Shown here: piece by piece, positions 47,798 to 57,043 of the stretch
Layout: each line of letters opens with the position of its first letter
Numbering within the stretch: the stretch's first letter is position 1
Assembly: GCF_000328625.1 (NCBI RefSeq)
Contig: NC_019978.1
Location: forward strand, 1,798,001-1,862,000
Reading direction: 5' to 3'
Length of the DNA stretch: 64,000 nucleotides
Source: Halobacteroides halobius DSM 5150
GTDB lineage: Bacteria; Bacillota; Halanaerobiia; Halobacteroidales; Halobacteroidaceae
Translations under genes and position numbers: made by a program
Notes under the pieces: model-generated
The model's input: only the letters and a program-made list of their open reading frames with translations
Database searches by the model: none
Told to the model about the DNA's origin: nothing

Positions 47798-47827
47798 AAG
47801 TTTGGTGGGAGATACCCCACCAAACTT
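47798..47827 (-). other. Intercistronic hairpin between binding-protein and permease genes
   Basis: AAGTTTGGTGGG and CCCACCAAACTT pair around a 6-base loop, just after the binding-protein stop. No T run follows. Such hairpins hold back processing or transcription so that binding protein is made in excess over permeases. Confidence 0.75.
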
Positions 47828-47845
47828 TAATCAAACTATAATAAT

Positions 47846-49141
47846 TTATTCATTTAATGCTTCTTGTCCTTTTTTAGCTGCATTCTCTAGTGCTTCTTCA
47901 GGAGTTAATCTCTGATATAAAGCTTTTTCAATTGCTTTACCTAATGCACTAGAAATACCTGGGTAAGCTGGTCCAGTTGGTCGTGCAAATCCATATTTCA
48001 TCTGCTTCGTAAATGTTCGTACTGCTGGATTTTCATCTAAGAAGTTCTGGTATTCATCGCTATTCATAGCCGATTTACTTACTGGAAGATAACCAGTTTT
48101 CTTGGCCCATTCTACCTGGAAGTCAGCACTCATAACATACTTAGCAAATTTCCAAGCCGCTTTTTCTTTTCTTTCAGTAGTCTTAAAAATATATAAGTTT
48201 TCTCCTCCAAGACTAGTACCTCTTTCTTCTTGCTTTGGTAACATGAAGGTACCATAATTTAAATCAGTCTTATTAAGCTGTGGAATTGTCCACGGACCAA
48301 TAATTTGCATAGCAATTCTTCCTGATTCTAAAGCCCCTGTCTTATAACCAGCACCCGTCTGAGAAAATTCAGCTACTTTATACTTGTGTACTAAATCAAC
48401 CCAATATTGTAGAGCTTCAGCACCATCTTTACTATCAAAAGCAATTTTAGTACCATTATCCTTTAAGAATTCTCCACCAGCCTGCTTTAAAAATGCTTCC
48501 CAATTCCAAACTGTCCATTCTCCTGTTCCCATTGGAACTTGAAAACCATATTCAGCATCACTATTTTCCTGTACTTTTTTTGCTACCTCAATAAACTCTG
48601 TCCAAGTATCTGGAAGTTCTTTAATTCCAGCTTGCTTAAAATAATCTTTATTATAAAAGATACCTAAATTATTTGCCTCAAATGGAGCTGTATAAATTTT
48701 ACCTTGATAAGAAGATACCTTCCATAAAGAATCATAGATATCATCTTTATTAAAACTAGGATCATTCTTGATAAATTCTGATACAGGAGCTAAAACACCA
48801 GCTTCTGCTAATTGACCAGTCATATGAGGCCCCATCCACATCATCTCGGGAGGATTACCACCTGCCACTGAAGTCATAACCTTACTTTCCGCATCATCTG
48901 CTGCACCATAACTTTGTAAATCTACTTGAATGTCAGGATGTGATTGATTAAATTCTTTTACTTTTTTCTTTAATGCTTTATTGTTAGCTCCTGATTCCAT
49001 ACCATGCCAAAATGTTAATTCCACTACCTTATTTTTCTTTTCTTCATCATCTCCAAAAATCCACCAGGCTCCAGCATTTACTGAAAGCGCTAGTACCAAT
49101 ACCAAAGATAATACTGCCACAATACTCTCTTTTTTAAACAT
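47846..49141 (-). CDS. Sugar ABC transporter substrate-binding protein
   Basis: An extracytoplasmic binding protein of 431 residues (SBP family 1). The signal peptide MFKKESIVAVLSLVLVLALS ends near NAGAWW; no lipobox Cys is seen, unusual for a monoderm but suited to a diderm periplasm. Mid-protein motifs include GIFYNKDYFKQAGI and PDTWTEFIEVAKK. The substrate is unknown; gene context suggests a fructose- or glucose-containing sugar. A GGGGGG ribosome binding site precedes the ATG. Confidence 0.9.
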   Translation of the reverse strand: MFKKESIVAVLSLVLVLALSVNAGAWWIFGDDEEKKNKVVELTFWHGMESGANNKALKKKVKEFNQSHPDIQVDLQSYGAADDAESKVMTSVAGGNPPEMMWMGPHMTGQLAEAGVLAPVSEFIKNDPSFNKDDIYDSLWKVSSYQGKIYTAPFEANNLGIFYNKDYFKQAGIKELPDTWTEFIEVAKKVQENSDAEYGFQVPMGTGEWTVWNWEAFLKQAGGEFLKDNGTKIAFDSKDGAEALQYWVDLVHKYKVAEFSQTGAGYKTGALESGRIAMQIIGPWTIPQLNKTDLNYGTFMLPKQEERGTSLGGENLYIFKTTERKEKAAWKFAKYVMSADFQVEWAKKTGYLPVSKSAMNSDEYQNFLDENPAVRTFTKQMKYGFARPTGPAYPGISSALGKAIEKALYQRLTPEEALENAAKKGQEALNE

Positions 49142-49210
49142 ACTATCCCCCCTAAAATTTATATAAATAAAGTATTATAAAAGTTATAAACTTATACTTT
49201 ATTATCTTTA

Positions 49211-49230
49211 TGTATGAAATGCTTTACATA
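49211..49230. promoter_or_regulatory. Operator-like site upstream of the first ABC operon
   Basis: TGTATGAAATGCTTTACATA is nearly the same as 50431-50450 in front of the two-headed LacI gene. The outer TGTA/TACA arms are inverted repeats. It lies about 70 bases before the binding-protein gene. Confidence 0.6.
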
Positions 49231-49247
49231 ACAAATAAAAAACTATC

Positions 49248-50405
49248 CTAACTAGACTCTCTAACTATTAGTTCATAATCTAATAATACTTTTTTCTCCT
49301 CTAGAGGTTCATTCCCAATTAATTTATTTAACATTGACATTCCTACTGCCCCTAAATGATAAATTGGTTGACTGATAGTAGTCAGTTTAGGCGTTACATA
49401 CTGTGATAACCTAATATTGTCAAAACCTACAACAACAATATCTTCTGGAATTTGTAAACCTGTTTCTTTTATTGCCTGCATAGCTCCAATTGCCATTTCA
49501 TCATTAGCAGCAAATACTGCTCTAGGTAATCTACTAGTTATTAAGATTTCTTTCGTAGCTTGATAACCACTATCTAATGTATAATCTCCTTCTACTATCC
49601 AGTTAGATTTATATTCTAAACCATTATCTTGCATTGACTGCTTAAAAGCATTTAATCTTTTTAAACCTGCAGTTTCATCTGTAAAAGAACCACTAATAAA
49701 TGCAATTTCTTTATAATCTGAATCTATTAAATATTGTGTCATATCATATGCTGCTTGATAATTATTAATATTAACTGTTGGTAAATCAATTTCCTCTTCT
49801 TCTCTTGAAATTAAGACTATAGGAAAATTACAATTATGTAATAAATCACTCTTTTGCTGATTAAAGGTACCACCTAAATAAATCATTCCATCGGCTCTTC
49901 TATCTTTTAGCACTTGTAATGATCTTTTTTCTTTTTCAAAATCAAAATTTGTATTAAACAAAACCACATTATAATCATATAATTCAGCCAAATTCTCAAT
50001 TCCCTTTACTATATTACCAAAAAAGGGATTAGAAATATCTGGGATGAATAACCCAACCAATTTAGTTTTATCTCTTCTTAAATATCGGGCATTCATATTA
50101 GGGCTATAATTGAGTTTTTTAATAGCTTGCTTAACTTTCTGCTTAGTTTCTGGAATAACTACATCATTATTATTTATGACTCGTGATACAGTAGCTTTAG
50201 AAACACCTGCTAGTTGGGCTACATCCTTAATAGTAGTTTTCTTTTTATTAGCTGTTTCATTCTGTTTATAATAATTTAATTTATCAATTACTGCCAATAC
50301 TTTTTCTTTAGTTTTAGGATTTACTTTGTTACTATCGTTTAATACTCTAGAAACTGTAGCTGTAGATACATCTGCTTCCTCTGCAATATCTTTAATAGTA
50401 GCCAT
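49248..50405 (-). CDS. LacI-family regulator with two tandem DNA-binding heads
   Basis: A 385-residue regulator, about 50 longer than usual. Residues 2-48 form one LacI helix-turn-helix (ATIKDIAEEADVSTATVSRV) and residues 57-103 a second (TIKDVAQLAGVSKATVSRV), joined by a short lysine linker. Only the second is followed by a hinge helix (NMNARYLRR). The periplasmic-binding-like sensor domain (VGLFIPDISNPFFGNIVKG, then VVVGFDNIRLSQYVTPKLTT) is complete. It is not a frameshift: one open frame throughout. It probably controls the ABC/sps operon and itself through the shared 20-base operator. Confidence 0.93.
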   Translation of the reverse strand: MATIKDIAEEADVSTATVSRVLNDSNKVNPKTKEKVLAVIDKLNYYKQNETANKKKTTIKDVAQLAGVSKATVSRVINNNDVVIPETKQKVKQAIKKLNYSPNMNARYLRRDKTKLVGLFIPDISNPFFGNIVKGIENLAELYDYNVVLFNTNFDFEKEKRSLQVLKDRRADGMIYLGGTFNQQKSDLLHNCNFPIVLISREEEEIDLPTVNINNYQAAYDMTQYLIDSDYKEIAFISGSFTDETAGLKRLNAFKQSMQDNGLEYKSNWIVEGDYTLDSGYQATKEILITSRLPRAVFAANDEMAIGAMQAIKETGLQIPEDIVVVGFDNIRLSQYVTPKLTTISQPIYHLGAVGMSMLNKLIGNEPLEEKKVLLDYELIVRESS

Positions 50406-50430
50406 TTATAGACCCTCTCTTATCTTTGTT

Positions 50431-50450
50431 TGTATGAAATCCATTACATT
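50431..50450. promoter_or_regulatory. Operator of the two-headed LacI gene
   Basis: TGTATGAAATCCATTACATT, matching 49211-49230 at 17 of 20 positions. It covers the expected transcription start of the promoter at 50455-50483, as in autorepression. Confidence 0.65.
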
Positions 50451-50454
50451 ACTT

Positions 50455-50483
50455 ATTATAATTTATCTTTAGTACTTTGTCAA
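50455..50483 (-). promoter_or_regulatory. Consensus promoter of the two-headed LacI gene
   Basis: TTGACA (50478-50483) and TATAAT (50455-50460), both perfect consensus, with a 17-base spacer on the minus strand. So strong a promoter for a regulator suggests tight autorepression. Confidence 0.85.
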
Positions 50484-50513
50484 GGGGGTTAACTATTAAA
50501 TAGAATCGATATA

Positions 50514-50564
50514 AAGTGTCGGTAAGCAGTATAAAAGATCTAAAAACTCATAATACCGACACTT
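50514..50564 (-). terminator. Hairpin after the GH65 gene
   Basis: AAGTGTCGGTA and TACCGACACTT form an 11-bp stem with a 29-base loop, 21 bases past the stop at 50586. A short AT-rich tract follows. It probably ends the 50.6-58.4 kb operon. Confidence 0.55.
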
Positions 50565-50585
50565 AATATCAATTAAATATTTACT

Positions 50586-52904
50586 CTATGAAATTTTAAC
50601 CTCTAGTTGAGATAACTCAATTGTCTTTTCTTCTTGTGGTAATAAAATATAACTATTATTATACACATTAAATTCAATCTCATCTTCTAGGTTAGAACTA
50701 GCCTTAAGTGTTAAAGAATCTCTTGTTAAATTAATAATCAATTCTACACCTTTCCAGATAATTGAAAATTCTAATTGATTCCAATTTTCTGGTAGAGTTG
50801 GATTAAATCTTAATTTACCTTCCTCTCTTCTCATACCAGCAAACCCATTAACTACAGACTGCCATAAACCACCTAAGGAAGCAGCATGTAATCCAGCCTC
50901 ACTCCCACCTAAAGTTAAGTCGATTTTTGCACCTTGCTTAAAATAATCATAAGCTTTATCTAAATCTCCCATTTCTACTGCCACAATAGAGTGAATAGCA
51001 GGACTTAAAGAGGAATCATGCATTGTTTTAGGTTCATATAATTCCCAAGCTGTCTTTTTCTCTTCAACACTAAATTTATCACTTAATAAGTACTGCAGCA
51101 TAACTACATCTGCTTGTTTTAAAGCCTGACTTTCTTCACTTATCTTCTTCCATGGTACAAGAGCTGGTAAATGTATTCCTTTTTCTTTAGCCTCTTTAAT
51201 CTTATCATCAATATTATCTTGCTCTAAAAATCCTTCATATTGAATGTATAGTTTCTTATTTTCATCATAATTAATAAATATTTTGTTAGTAATTTCTTGC
51301 CACTTAGTTAATTCCTCTTCATCTAAATTAAGTTTTTCAACTAACTTTTCCCATACTTGTGGATTATTATCTGCTAAATAGCCAACTATTTCTAGAGCCT
51401 TTTCTAAGTTAAACTGTACCATCATATTAGTATAAACATTATTATCTACATGTTCACTATATTCATCCGGGCCAATAACTCCTGTGATTTCATATCTATC
51501 TTCTCCCTGATTGTACTCAACTCGACTAGCCCAAAAACGAGCTGTTTCTAATAATATTTCAGCCCCATAATCTTGTAAGAACTCTTCATCACCAGTAGCT
51601 TGATAGTAATGATAGATAGCATAAGCAACATCAGCTGTAATATGCTCTTCTATATCTCCACACCAGATCCGGATTGGTTTTCCAGTTTCAATATCTAAGC
51701 CACCCCACTTTGGAGTTGTCTCTTCTCCAGTTCGAGCACTCTCCCAAGCGAACTGTGCACCTTGATACCCATTATCTTTAGCTTTCTGGCGGGCTCCATC
51801 CAAAGTATTATATCGATACTTAAGTAAAGTTTTAGCTGCAGCTGGATAATTATAAATAAAAAATGGTAGATTAAATATCTCATTATCCCAGAAAACATGT
51901 CCTCTATAGCCTTCGCCTGATAAAGCTTTAGCTGCTATACTGATTCGATCATCACTCTTGTGGGCCATCTGTAACTGATGGAAGATACCAAATCTAATTG
52001 CTAACTGATCAAAAGTTGGCCCATCTAACTTAATATCTGATCTGTCCCATTCCTTGGCCCAGGCACTAATGTGATTATTGGCCAAATAATCATAACCTAC
52101 TTTTATTGCTTCTTGAACAGACTTAACTGCCTCTTCTTTAGGATTAGCTACATCGCGACTGGTATAAATACTGACTAATTTTTCGCAAGTATATTGCTCT
52201 TCCTCTACAGCATTAAATTGACCTTGATAAAAAACTTTTCTTCGCCCTATATTACAATTATTATCTATTTTTAACCCTCGACCTTCAGATTTAATATTGT
52301 GCATAGCTGCTAGAGCAATATCAATTTCTGATTCTTGAGTTCTTTGCACAAGATAAATTCCTTGTTGCTCTATAGCACACTTTTCTCGGTCTATAAAGTG
52401 TTGTGTCCCACTATTTGTTATTTGACCATCTAAATTTGATTTGTATTTAATCTCTCCAGAATAATTTTTAGGGGTAATAGCAACTTTCAATCCTAGTTTA
52501 TGCTGATCAGCAATTGATACAAACCTTTCAAATCTAAGTTCAGTTACATTACCAGCAGGACTTTGCCAAGTCACTTCCCTTGTTAAGATACCCTGCTTTA
52601 AATTTAAACTACGATTATAATCTAAAATTTGCCCTTGTTTTAAATCAAAGTTTTCTCCAGCTAAATTTAAATCTATAGCTAACCAATTAGCTACATTAGG
52701 TAATTCTGTTACTTCTTCAGGCGCTTTATCAAAAGTACCTGCAATAAAAGTACCAGGCTTACTTTCACTATATGATTCTTCTAAACTACCCCTTGTTCCT
52801 AAATATCCATTTCCTAAGGTGAAAATTGTTTCATAATGTTGTAAATATTCGGTATTAAATGTATCTTCTATTATTCTCCAGTTATCACATTTAACTTTTG
52901 ACAT
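50586..52904 (-). CDS. GH65 disaccharide phosphorylase
   Basis: A 772-residue inverting glycoside phosphorylase: N-terminal beta-sandwich (about 1-270), (alpha/alpha)6 barrel and a small C-terminal beta domain. The family block GHVFWDNEIFNLPFFIY and the general acid Glu in GVIGPDEYSEHVDNN are present, as is HDSSLSPAIHSIVA near the phosphate site. Family members split kojibiose, maltose, trehalose, nigerose or glucosylglycerol into beta-glucose-1-phosphate plus a sugar or polyol; which one cannot be read here. No signal peptide, so it is cytoplasmic. The beta-phosphoglucomutase at 59673 would use its product. Confidence 0.9.
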   Translation of the reverse strand: MSKVKCDNWRIIEDTFNTEYLQHYETIFTLGNGYLGTRGSLEESYSESKPGTFIAGTFDKAPEEVTELPNVANWLAIDLNLAGENFDLKQGQILDYNRSLNLKQGILTREVTWQSPAGNVTELRFERFVSIADQHKLGLKVAITPKNYSGEIKYKSNLDGQITNSGTQHFIDREKCAIEQQGIYLVQRTQESEIDIALAAMHNIKSEGRGLKIDNNCNIGRRKVFYQGQFNAVEEEQYTCEKLVSIYTSRDVANPKEEAVKSVQEAIKVGYDYLANNHISAWAKEWDRSDIKLDGPTFDQLAIRFGIFHQLQMAHKSDDRISIAAKALSGEGYRGHVFWDNEIFNLPFFIYNYPAAAKTLLKYRYNTLDGARQKAKDNGYQGAQFAWESARTGEETTPKWGGLDIETGKPIRIWCGDIEEHITADVAYAIYHYYQATGDEEFLQDYGAEILLETARFWASRVEYNQGEDRYEITGVIGPDEYSEHVDNNVYTNMMVQFNLEKALEIVGYLADNNPQVWEKLVEKLNLDEEELTKWQEITNKIFINYDENKKLYIQYEGFLEQDNIDDKIKEAKEKGIHLPALVPWKKISEESQALKQADVVMLQYLLSDKFSVEEKKTAWELYEPKTMHDSSLSPAIHSIVAVEMGDLDKAYDYFKQGAKIDLTLGGSEAGLHAASLGGLWQSVVNGFAGMRREEGKLRFNPTLPENWNQLEFSIIWKGVELIINLTRDSLTLKASSNLEDEIEFNVYNNSYILLPQEEKTIELSQLEVKIS

Positions 52905-52927
52905 GTCTATTCCTCCTAAACCTAAAA

Positions 52928-55189
52928 CTATTTTCTTATCAAGATAGTTTTATTTTTATCTGAATCTATAATAAATCGTGTCTGGTCTTTATCAATAGTA
53001 AATTCTATTCCTTCCCCATTGACTAAAACTTGCTCTCCTATAATAGGAATTTGAAAACTTAATTCCCAATCTGTTTGATCCATATTTAAATCGATCTTAA
53101 TTTCATTATCATACTTTTGATAACTATAATCTAGCATAGCATCTCCTATTTTTAAGTTATCAATAGATAGGTCATCCCATTCTGTTGGCAATTGGGGATT
53201 AAAGTTGATTCTTTTAATTCCTGCTTCTGGTCTAACTCCCAGCATACCAACAATTAAGGGCCAAGAAAATCCATATCCTGTCCAAGCTTGGATACAACAA
53301 CCATAATCAGGAGACATTTCACTAAGTGAACCTGGCATCTGAAATTTCTCAGTAGCAGCCATTCGTTTAATATAATCTAAGGATTGATCTGCTCGATTAT
53401 AATTTGCCTCTGCTACTGCCATTACTCCCGTAGAAATAGTCATTATTCTATTATCATACTTTGAGAGATGTAATCCCCACTTACCAGTATAATTTTTTTC
53501 TAACTCTTTTAATACTTTAATAGCTTTATCCTCAGAAGCCAAATTCATCTCTAAAGGTGTAGCTATCACCCACTGACCAAATAGCCAAGGTCTTAGTTTA
53601 TTATCAATCATACTCATAGCTTGCTCTTCTATAGCTTGGTAAGCTTCTAAACCTGCTTGATTGTCATCATTTTCCATTTGCCACTTGATATCATCAATAT
53701 GATCTAGAACTTCTTGGGCTGTAGCTAACACATCTCCATACATCTCTTCTTCCTCTAGCCAGAAGTTATTATCAAATTCATCCTTTAATTTTGTTGCGTG
53801 AAGGTTGGCCCACTTGGCTACTTTTTCATCTTCTATTATTAGTGCCATCTCGCCTAAAGCTTCTAATGCTTTATAAGTATAAACAGCACTATCAACCATC
53901 CGTAAATTTAAGCCTTTAATCTCCATAATGCCATACCCTTGTGGTAATAATGTTTCATCTGAAACTAATTCTTGTAACAAATAATCCTTAATTGCTTTTT
54001 TACAAAAAGGATACAGTTCTTTTAAAAAGTCTTTATCATGTGTCCAACGATAAATTTCATAAATCACCGTCACTAAATGGGGTGTTTCTTGGGTATTACC
54101 AGAGTTACCTACCACACCGTTAGTAGAAGCCTCATGAATTACCCTTCCGTTTCCATTTTCTTTTTCTGATAAATTAACTAAATTTCGCAAACTATCTTTA
54201 GCCAGTTCAAAACGTCCTAAAGGTAATAATCCTAAAATAGCATAATTAGTATCAGTTCCAAACCACCAAGGATATGTTGGTAAACCTCCACCTAATCCTT
54301 TGCCTACCCCTGGTACTTCTCTAATCAACATATCATAATTGAATTTAACCCAATTAAATGTTTCTTCTAAATCTTTATCTGGCATTTTTACTTTAGCTTG
54401 ATCTAATAATTTTTGGTATCTTACTTCTTTAGTTTTGATTAATTGTTGATAGTTAATTTTTAAATCTTGATAATAACCTAGTGCTTCTTCTCTAGAATCA
54501 GCTGAACCAGCAATAAAAAAACTAACTTCTTTAATTTGTTTAGCATCAACTTCTAAATCATAGGTTAATTGTCCTGAAATCCCTTGACCAGTTGTCCTAG
54601 CTGGCCCCCATAAATCTCTACCTATCTCTACTTTTGTACAATCTAATTCAGATCCAAAAGTTACAAACCAGGGGTGTTGACTATCCTTAGCTAAGAACAC
54701 CTCATCTTTTGGGAGGTATTCTCCCTGGTCTAAACTATCTTCTATCCCCAACTTTTTAGATAACCAGGTTGGAGATAATTCTGAACGACCTAAAAAATCA
54801 AGTTTTAAACTTTTTTGTTGATCAGATTTATTGTTAAACTGATAAGTCACTACTAAACCAGGAGTATCATCTGGAACAAACACTTCTTGATTGATTATTA
54901 ACTCTATATTATCAAGTTCATACTTATGGATGACACTAGTTGGCTTAGTTACAAATCTTTTGGCATCTTTTAACCATTCCTGTTCAGTAGCTTTTTTATC
55001 TCTAACTTGTAACCAAAAACCATCTAGTATCTTAATGGGATGAATCCACAAGCCCCCCATTTCATCCGGTACATGATCTCCTAAATCTGGAAAAGATCCG
55101 TCTTGAGCCCCTACTAAATAAGCCCTGTTTCCAGCACAAACATATATTTCAGATAGTTTATTACTTTTAGTAGCTGCAAAATTATTCAT
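52928..55189 (-). CDS. (alpha/alpha)6-barrel glycosidase, glycogen-debranching-like
   Basis: A 753-residue protein with an N-terminal beta domain and a six-hairpin barrel (about 300-680). Visible stretches: GGLPTYPWWFGTDTNYAILG, with an acidic residue at a typical catalytic position, MVDSAVYTYKALEALGEMA, PWLFGQWVIATPLEMN and a final WTGYGFSWPLIVGMLG. I do not recognise the exact family; debranching-enzyme-like or GH15/GH63-like six-hairpin enzymes are the nearest. No signal peptide from the preferred start ATG 55189 (after GGAGGACT). The longer frame to 55294 is rejected because it would run through an operator and the upstream permease gene. Confidence 0.75.
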   Translation of the reverse strand: MNNFAATKSNKLSEIYVCAGNRAYLVGAQDGSFPDLGDHVPDEMGGLWIHPIKILDGFWLQVRDKKATEQEWLKDAKRFVTKPTSVIHKYELDNIELIINQEVFVPDDTPGLVVTYQFNNKSDQQKSLKLDFLGRSELSPTWLSKKLGIEDSLDQGEYLPKDEVFLAKDSQHPWFVTFGSELDCTKVEIGRDLWGPARTTGQGISGQLTYDLEVDAKQIKEVSFFIAGSADSREEALGYYQDLKINYQQLIKTKEVRYQKLLDQAKVKMPDKDLEETFNWVKFNYDMLIREVPGVGKGLGGGLPTYPWWFGTDTNYAILGLLPLGRFELAKDSLRNLVNLSEKENGNGRVIHEASTNGVVGNSGNTQETPHLVTVIYEIYRWTHDKDFLKELYPFCKKAIKDYLLQELVSDETLLPQGYGIMEIKGLNLRMVDSAVYTYKALEALGEMALIIEDEKVAKWANLHATKLKDEFDNNFWLEEEEMYGDVLATAQEVLDHIDDIKWQMENDDNQAGLEAYQAIEEQAMSMIDNKLRPWLFGQWVIATPLEMNLASEDKAIKVLKELEKNYTGKWGLHLSKYDNRIMTISTGVMAVAEANYNRADQSLDYIKRMAATEKFQMPGSLSEMSPDYGCCIQAWTGYGFSWPLIVGMLGVRPEAGIKRINFNPQLPTEWDDLSIDNLKIGDAMLDYSYQKYDNEIKIDLNMDQTDWELSFQIPIIGEQVLVNGEGIEFTIDKDQTRFIIDSDKNKTILIRK

Positions 55190-55199
55190 AATAGTCCTC

Positions 55200-55215
55200 C
55201 CGAAAGCGCTTTTGG
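55200..55215. promoter_or_regulatory. LacI-type operator inside the glucoside operon
   Basis: CCGAAAGCGCTTTTGG lies between the permease and glycosidase genes, next to the ribosome binding site at 55193-55200. One mismatch from the perfect site at 60352-60367. Confidence 0.75.
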
Positions 55216-55229
55216 GATTAAATTGAAAA

Positions 55230-56072
55230 TTATCCTTTAATACCAGAGAAGCTGACACCCTTAATGAAGTAATTTTGGAATATAATAAATACAATAATAA
55301 CTGGAATAGCCATTAAAACAGAACCAGTTAATACTAAATTCCATAGTGTCCGATACTGCCCTTTAAAAGCATTCATTCCTACAGTTAAAGTAAACATATC
55401 TTCAGTACTAGTTAATAAAAATGGCCACATAAAATTATTCCATTGGCCCATAAAGGTAAAAATAGTTAACGCACCTAAAGCTGGTTTTGCTAAAGGCATA
55501 ACTATTCTCCACCAGATTCCAAAACGTCCTAACCCATCGATTCTAGCTGCATCTTCTAAACTCATTGGAATAGATTGAAAAAATTGTCTCATTAAGAAGA
55601 TACCAAAGGCCCCTGTAATTCCTGGAAAAATTAATGCTTTATAAGTATTAACCCATTCTAACATACTCATTAAACTAAAGACTGGCACAATAGTTACAGG
55701 ACCTGGAATCATCATTGTCCCTAATAACCCCATAAAAATAATATCTCGTCCTGGAAAATCAATCCTAGCAAATGCATAACCAGCCAATGAACTTAAAAAT
55801 AAATTAGATACAACAATTGTTAACGTCACAAACGCTGAATTAAACAACCATCTTCCGTATGGTACTGTAGTGAAAACTTTAACATAATTTTGTAGTGTCG
55901 GGTCTTTAGGAATCAAGTGAAATGGCCAATCAAATACTGCATCAGCATGTTTAAAAGAAGAAGACAAAGTCCACAAAAATGGCCCTAAATAAAGTAATGC
56001 AAAGAAAATCAATAACCCATAAACAAATAATTTTGTTTTTAATGATGTATCTTTATTAGTCATAATATCCAT
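55230..56072 (-). CDS. Sugar ABC transporter permease (MalG type), second system
   Basis: A 280-residue CUT1 permease. The EAA loop reads LEDAARIDGLGRFGIWWRIV. ATG 56072 lies 9 bases after AAGGAG; the longer frame overlaps the upstream permease end. It pairs with 56086-57021; no ATPase gene is present here either. Confidence 0.92.
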   Translation of the reverse strand: MDIMTNKDTSLKTKLFVYGLLIFFALLYLGPFLWTLSSSFKHADAVFDWPFHLIPKDPTLQNYVKVFTTVPYGRWLFNSAFVTLTIVVSNLFLSSLAGYAFARIDFPGRDIIFMGLLGTMMIPGPVTIVPVFSLMSMLEWVNTYKALIFPGITGAFGIFLMRQFFQSIPMSLEDAARIDGLGRFGIWWRIVMPLAKPALGALTIFTFMGQWNNFMWPFLLTSTEDMFTLTVGMNAFKGQYRTLWNLVLTGSVLMAIPVIIVFIIFQNYFIKGVSFSGIKG

Positions 56073-56085
56073 TCTTATCCACTCC

Positions 56086-57021
56086 TTAATAAGAAGTATC
56101 ATCAAAGTATTTTTTTTGAATTAACGTTAATGTAAAAATAATTACAAATAAAAGGAAAGATGCTGCAGATGCATATCCCATTTTAAAATATTTAAATGCA
56201 TTTCTATAAATATAAAATACCATTGTTGTTGTTGCATGAACTGGTCCACCATTACCCGTCATAACAACTACTTGATCAAAAATTTGTAAACATCCAATCA
56301 CTGACATAACTGCTATAAAGAAAGAAGTTGGTTTTAACATTGGTATAGTAATATGCCATAACTTTTGCCAGTTACTTGCTCCATCAACTTCTGCAGACTC
56401 ATATAATTGCTCTGGAATTTCTTGTAACCCTGCTAAATATACAATCATAAAATAACCCGCTGTAGACCAAATATTCATAGCCATAATAGAGGGTAAAGCT
56501 AAACTTTTATTTCCCATAAAATCATAAGTTCCTAAACCAAGAGTAGCTAAAATTTGATTAAAGAGGCCTATCTTAGAATATAATGCCAAGAATATAACAG
56601 ATAATACAACAGAAGCAGTAACAGCAGGCATAAAGAAAGACGCTCTAAAAAAAGTTCTAAACTTCACTGACTGATTAACTAATAACGCCAAAACTAAAGC
56701 TAATACCATTTGAATAGGAACAACAAAAGCAGTATAAAAAAGTGTGTTTTTAATAGCAATTGCTAAAATTTTATCGTCTAATAAATTCGCATAATTCTTC
56801 AAACCAACAAACTCAGGTTTCGTTAATAGATCCCATTTTTGAAAGCTGAGAAAGAAAGCATAAAAAGTTGGTATTAATTTAAAAACACCAATCACTAATA
56901 TTGGAGCTAATATAAATAAATACCCGGCTAACCAATCTTCAAATTTTTTTCTTGATATTTCCTTACCAGTTACTTTCCTAAAAAGATCAAAAGTAAGCTG
57001 AGTAACTTTTGTCCGTACCAC
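56086..57021 (-). CDS. Sugar ABC transporter permease (MalF type), second system
   Basis: A 311-residue CUT1 permease with six predicted membrane segments after a basic N-terminal tail. The EAA loop reads YESAEVDGASNWQKLWHIT. It follows the binding-protein gene after a strong hairpin (57044-57078). Confidence 0.92.
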   Translation of the reverse strand: MVRTKVTQLTFDLFRKVTGKEISRKKFEDWLAGYLFILAPILVIGVFKLIPTFYAFFLSFQKWDLLTKPEFVGLKNYANLLDDKILAIAIKNTLFYTAFVVPIQMVLALVLALLVNQSVKFRTFFRASFFMPAVTASVVLSVIFLALYSKIGLFNQILATLGLGTYDFMGNKSLALPSIMAMNIWSTAGYFMIVYLAGLQEIPEQLYESAEVDGASNWQKLWHITIPMLKPTSFFIAVMSVIGCLQIFDQVVVMTGNGGPVHATTTMVFYIYRNAFKYFKMGYASAASFLLFVIIFTLTLIQKKYFDDTSY

Positions 57022-57043
57022 ATTATCCCTCCTTAAATATTAA

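Noticed and set aside
52928-55294. Glycosidase start at 55294
   Set aside because: The extension would run through the operator at 55200 and the end of the upstream permease gene; ATG 55189 has a strong ribosome binding site.
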